Assembly: GCA_033764435.1 (NCBI GenBank)
Contig: JANRIX010000048.1
Coordinates: 62,001 to 126,000, forward strand
DNA length: 64,000 bases
Source: JAEUMY01 sp033764435
GTDB taxonomy: Bacteria; Pseudomonadota; Gammaproteobacteria; Burkholderiales; Usitatibacteraceae
Direction: 5' to 3'
Part shown: piece after piece, positions 61,428 to 64,000 of the stretch
Layout: the number at the start of each line of letters is the position of its first letter
Position numbering within the stretch: the first letter of the stretch is position 1
Program-made: the position numbers and the translations under genes
Notes under the pieces: generated by a model
What the model saw: the letters and a program-made list of their open reading frames with translations, nothing else
What the model was told of the DNA's origin: nothing
Databases searched by the model: none

Positions 61428-61505
61428 ACACGCAGGGCAAATGCCCCGATGCGCAGATTCCTGACGCGCGTTCAGGTGCGCTCTGCGTCTGGCGGCAATG
61501 GTCGC

Positions 61506-61925
61506 TCAGCCGTGACAGGCACACGCCTCGCCATGCGCCGCCGCCACCAGCTCCTCCAGGATGCCGCACTTGCCACGCCCGCCTTCGGTGCAGCGCTGGC
61601 GCAGAAGGGACAGTTGTTTCTCCAGCGCCTTCAATGATTTCAGCCTGGCGCGCACCACCCGCAACTGCTCATCCACCAGCGCGTTGATGCCACTGCAATC
61701 GGCTGGTGGTTTTTCCATGAACCGGGTCAGCTCGCGAATATTCGCAAGCGGAATGTCCAGCGCCCGACAGTGGCGGATGAAGGCCAACCGCTCCAGATGC
61801 GCCATGCCGTAGGCGCGATAGCCGTTGGTCTGGCGCGCAGGCGGGGGCAGGAGGCCGGCCTTCTCGTAATAGCGCACCGTCTCGACCTCGACGCCGGTGC
61901 GGGTTGCGATTTCTCCGATGCGCAT
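61506..61925 (-). CDS. cadR: CadR, MerR-family cadmium/lead-responsive regulator
   Basis: A 139-residue MerR protein. N-terminal helix-turn-helix MRIGEIATRTGVEVETVRYYEKAGLLPPPARQTNGYRAY and the dimerisation helix are followed by the metal-binding C-terminus: the C in PPADCSGI and the tail GKCGILEELVAAAHGEACACHG. This Cys/His-rich end is the CadR hallmark. The start is ATG 61925 (MRIGEIA). It shares an operon with ynfA and faces a cation transporter across the MerR-type operator. LANIREL is a palindrome copy. Confidence 0.9.
   Translation of the reverse strand: MRIGEIATRTGVEVETVRYYEKAGLLPPPARQTNGYRAYGMAHLERLAFIRHCRALDIPLANIRELTRFMEKPPADCSGINALVDEQLRVVRARLKSLKALEKQLSLLRQRCTEGGRGKCGILEELVAAAHGEACACHG
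61734..61745. repeat. GCGAATATTCGC palindrome, copy 21
   Basis: Exact 12-mer inside cadR, read as ANIR. Confidence 0.95.
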
Positions 61926-61935
61926 GGCGACGCTC

Positions 61936-62271
61936 CTAGGATTGGGCGGGTTGCAGCGCGACGATGGCGACACCGGCCAGCATGATGGCGACACCCGTGA
62001 TGTCCCAACGCGTGGGCGTGATCCCGTCCACCGCCCACAACCACGCCACGGCGATTGCAACATAGATGCCGCCATAGGCCGCATAGGTGCGTCCCGCCGG
62101 GAAGGGATGCAGCGTGAGCAGCCACGCGAACAACGCCAAGCTGGCGGCGGCCGGCAGCAGGAGCCACAGCGGACCGGACTTCTTCAGCAGCAGGTAGGGC
62201 AGATAGCAGCCCAGGATTTCCGCGAGCGCGGTGATGCCGAACAGGCCGAAGGTCTTCACAATGTCCATCAT
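61936..62271 (-). CDS. YnfA/UPF0060 family membrane protein
   Basis: A 111-residue, four-helix protein: GITALAEILGCYLPYLLLKKSGPLWLLLPAAASLALFAWLLTLHP and GRTYAAYGGIYVAIAVAWLWAVDG are the YnfA signature. YnfA proteins belong to the small multidrug resistance superfamily. It lies 10 bases upstream of cadR on the same strand, starting beside the MerR-type operator. Confidence 0.9.
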   Translation of the reverse strand: MMDIVKTFGLFGITALAEILGCYLPYLLLKKSGPLWLLLPAAASLALFAWLLTLHPFPAGRTYAAYGGIYVAIAVAWLWAVDGITPTRWDITGVAIMLAGVAIVALQPAQS

Positions 62272-62290
62272 ATCTCCACTTGCGAGGCGC

Positions 62291-62321
62291 TTGACCCTGG
62301 AGCGGCTCCAGGGTTTTGAAT
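62291..62321 (+). promoter_or_regulatory. CadR-type promoter/operator
   Basis: TTGACC, a 19-base spacer and TTGAAT form the long-spacer promoter typical of MerR control. A perfect 21-bp dyad (ACCCTGGAGC-G-GCTCCAGGGT, 62294-62314) fills the spacer. It lies between ynfA-cadR and the cation transporter. Confidence 0.75.
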
Positions 62322-62361
62322 GGCACCCATTCTGGCAGAGAATGCCAACGGGAGAGAGTCG

Positions 62362-63039
62362 ATGTCAGGGCATCACCACGATCACCACGGACACGGGCAC
62401 GACCATCATGGTCACGGTGGCGACGGCTGCGCGCCGCTGCCGCCTTCGTCCAATCCGAAGTACCGCCAGGTGCTGTGGATCGCGCTCATCGTCAACTTCG
62501 CCATGTTCGCAGTGGAGATCGGCGCGGGGCTTTCAGCCGCATCGGTCTCGCTACTGGCGGATGCCATCGACTTTCTGGGCGACGGGGCCAACTACGCGGT
62601 GTCGCTGATGGTGCTCAACATGGCGCTGGCCTGGCGTGCCCGCGCTGCGCTGCTTAAGGCAGCGTCCATGGCCGCGTTCGGCGCATTCGTGCTGGGCAAG
62701 GCGGCATGGCATCTCTGGGCTGGCGTGATGCCGGAGCCCATCACCATGGGTGTCATCGGCCTGCTGGCGCTGGCCGCCAATCTCGGCGTGGCATGGATGC
62801 TCTACGCCTGGCGCGACGGCGACGCCAACATGCGCTCGGTCTGGCTCTGCACGAGGAACGACGCCATCGGCAACGTGACGGTGATGGTCGCCGCGCTCGG
62901 TGTATTCGGCACAGGCAGCGCGCTGCCCGATCTTGTCGTGGCCATCCTCATGGGTGCGCTGGCACTCACCGGCGCGTTCGCTGTGATGCGGCAGGCACGC
63001 GCAGAACTTGCTTCGCAATCTTCGGTCAGTGCGGTATAG
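62362..63039 (+). CDS. Cation diffusion facilitator-like transporter (Cd/Zn efflux)
   Basis: A 225-residue membrane protein with a His-rich N-terminus (GHHHDHHGHGHDHHGHGG) and about six helices. ASVSLLADAIDFLGDGANYAVSL resembles the CDF metal-site helix, with Asp replacing the usual His. The C-terminal cytoplasmic CDF domain is missing, as in short CDF-like proteins next to cadR. Metal (Cd, Zn or Co) efflux is the likely role. The operator upstream puts it under CadR. Confidence 0.85.
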   Translation: MSGHHHDHHGHGHDHHGHGGDGCAPLPPSSNPKYRQVLWIALIVNFAMFAVEIGAGLSAASVSLLADAIDFLGDGANYAVSLMVLNMALAWRARAALLKAASMAAFGAFVLGKAAWHLWAGVMPEPITMGVIGLLALAANLGVAWMLYAWRDGDANMRSVWLCTRNDAIGNVTVMVAALGVFGTGSALPDLVVAILMGALALTGAFAVMRQARAELASQSSVSAV

Positions 63040-63049
63040 TCCTATCGAC

Positions 63050-63388
63050 ATGACCCGCATCTTCTCAATCCTTCTGTTGATCCTGATGTCGCTGCAGTTG
63101 ATGCAGTCGGCACTGGCATTCAATGGTGGCGGCAGCGCGGGCGCCACGACACACTTCGCGCAGCACGATCATCACCATGCGGACGACCACGCCTCGAACG
63201 ATGGTGGCCAGCATGATGCCGACTCGCATTGCCATCACGGTCATCTGGCAACGGCGATGTGCCCTAGCGACAGTCCGGCTCTGGGACTTGCCGAACTGGG
63301 CGAGATGCCGTTCCCATTGCCAGACCACTTTGCCCCCCAGCACGAGCCGGAGCCCTCCGACCGGCCGCCCATCGTCTCCGCTGCCTGA
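63050..63388 (+). CDS. CzcI-like histidine-rich periplasmic protein
   Basis: A 112-residue protein with a signal peptide (IFSILLLILMSLQLMQSALAF) and a His/Asp-rich body (HFAQHDHHHADDHASNDGG, DADSHCHHGH). This is the layout of CzcI-type accessory proteins that precede czcC. It lies ten bases behind the transporter gene. It probably buffers zinc or cadmium in the periplasm. Confidence 0.75.
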   Translation: MTRIFSILLLILMSLQLMQSALAFNGGGSAGATTHFAQHDHHHADDHASNDGGQHDADSHCHHGHLATAMCPSDSPALGLAELGEMPFPLPDHFAPQHEPEPSDRPPIVSAA

Positions 63389-63493
63389 ACCGGCGCGCGG
63401 GACGCTTCCTATTCAGTCCTGATTTCTTCGTGTTCGCGTTGATGCGCGGACCCGAATGCGCCGGATTCCCCGTTTCAACAATCGGAGGATTCG

Positions 63494-64000
63494 ATGCAAC
63501 GATGGATGCTGGCTGTCGGCCTATGGGCCGCAGCCTGGGGCGCGCATGCGTCCCCAACACTGAAACAAGCGATTGAAAGTGCCTGGGCGCGCCAGCCTGC
63601 GGCGCTGGCGGATGCTGCGCGGCGTGGGCAGTTTTCCGCGAGCCGTGATGCAGCGGGCAGCTGGATAGCGGGCTCGCCGAGTCTCGTGCTGTCGCAACGC
63701 ACCGACCGCTTCAATCGCGATGCGGGTGCGCGCGAACTCGAGGCGGAGCTGGAGGTCGCGCTGGCGCTGCCCGGCGTTCGTCAGGCCCGCCTGGCGGTTG
63801 CGGACTCGGCTCTTTCTCAGTACGAAGCCACTGCACTGACAGAAAAGCTTCGCATCGCCGGTGAAGTGCGCGATGCGTGGTGGGATGCCCGGCTGGCCGC
63901 GAACGAACTGACGCTGTCCCAACGCAAAGCCGCTGATGCAGGTCAGCTGGCTGCCGATATCGAGCGGCGCTACAAGGCGGGCGATGTGGCGCGCACCGAT
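63494..64000 (+). CDS. CzcC-like outer membrane efflux protein (cut by right edge)
   Basis: About 169 residues are visible. A signal peptide (MLAVGLWAAAWGAHA) is followed by the TolC-type start SPTLKQAIESAWARQPAAL, a long helical region and AELEVALALPGVRQARLAVADSALS, matching CzcC of RND metal pumps. A GGAGG ribosome site lies six bases before the ATG. czcB and czcA would be expected to the right. Confidence 0.85.
   Translation, partial: MQRWMLAVGLWAAAWGAHASPTLKQAIESAWARQPAALADAARRGQFSASRDAAGSWIAGSPSLVLSQRTDRFNRDAGARELEAELEVALALPGVRQARLAVADSALSQYEATALTEKLRIAGEVRDAWWDARLAANELTLSQRKAADAGQLAADIERRYKAGDVARTD

Overview
The window is a high-GC chromosomal segment of an aerobic or facultative purple phototroph, most likely a beta- or gammaproteobacterium. 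Positions 1-30.4 kb hold most of a photosynthesis gene cluster: carotenoid genes (crtE partial, crtD, crtC, crtB, crtI), bacteriochlorophyll genes (bchO, bchD, bchI, acsF, bchM, bchL, bchH, bchB, bchN, bchF, bchG, bchP), reaction-centre genes puhABCE, light-harvesting assembly genes of the PucC/LhaA type, and the regulators AerR/PpaA and PpsR. The cyclase is the O2-dependent AcsF and no bchE is present. The acsF position between puhE and puhC fits beta/gamma purple bacteria. The puf genes and bchCXYZ are not in the window and presumably lie to the left of crtE.

From bchF (23.6 kb) down to a 48-codon gene behind crtB (2.8 kb), about 17 genes run on the minus strand, most with overlapping stop/start codons. 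They face two opposing plus-strand blocks: crtD-crtC on the left, and aerR, ppsR, bchG, a pucC-like gene and bchP on the right. TGT-N12-ACA sites of the PpsR/CrtJ type lie before crtE/crtD (one) and before bchF (two in tandem).

Next come tRNA-Asn and what I consider the most novel locus (30.6-36.7 kb). It has a TPR/HD-GYP protein, four tandem genes for 45-48 residue peptides that all end in GGGTGNVIF, a C39-peptidase ABC exporter and an HlyD-type adaptor. The leaders fit double-glycine rules and predict release of the same hexapeptide, TGNVIF, from all four. I propose a peptide-signalling system tied to cyclic-di-GMP.

From 36.8 to 43.3 kb are housekeeping and stress genes: an aminotransferase, a DUF429 protein, prfC, tRNA-Leu, two YceI proteins, cytochrome b561 and a MarR regulator with a clear operator. 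An AT-flanked accessory block (43.3-49.5 kb) carries a 1498-residue STAND-type protein with a Cap4-like nuclease N-terminus, a candidate antiphage defence gene. Positions 49.6-60.5 kb hold a lipid A modification and envelope-stress region (PepSY, MFS, DedA, PmrA/PmrB-like two-component system, ArnT, ArnA C-terminal half, ArnC, DegP/DegQ protease) with PmrA-like boxes. The right end (61.5-64 kb) is a cadmium/zinc efflux region: cadR, ynfA, a cation transporter, a czcI-like gene and a partial czcC-like gene.

Superimposed on this is a 12-bp palindrome, GCGAATATTCGC, found 21 times in coding and intergenic DNA but absent from 40.7 to 56.85 kb. It behaves like a highly iterated palindrome and is not explained by any gene.
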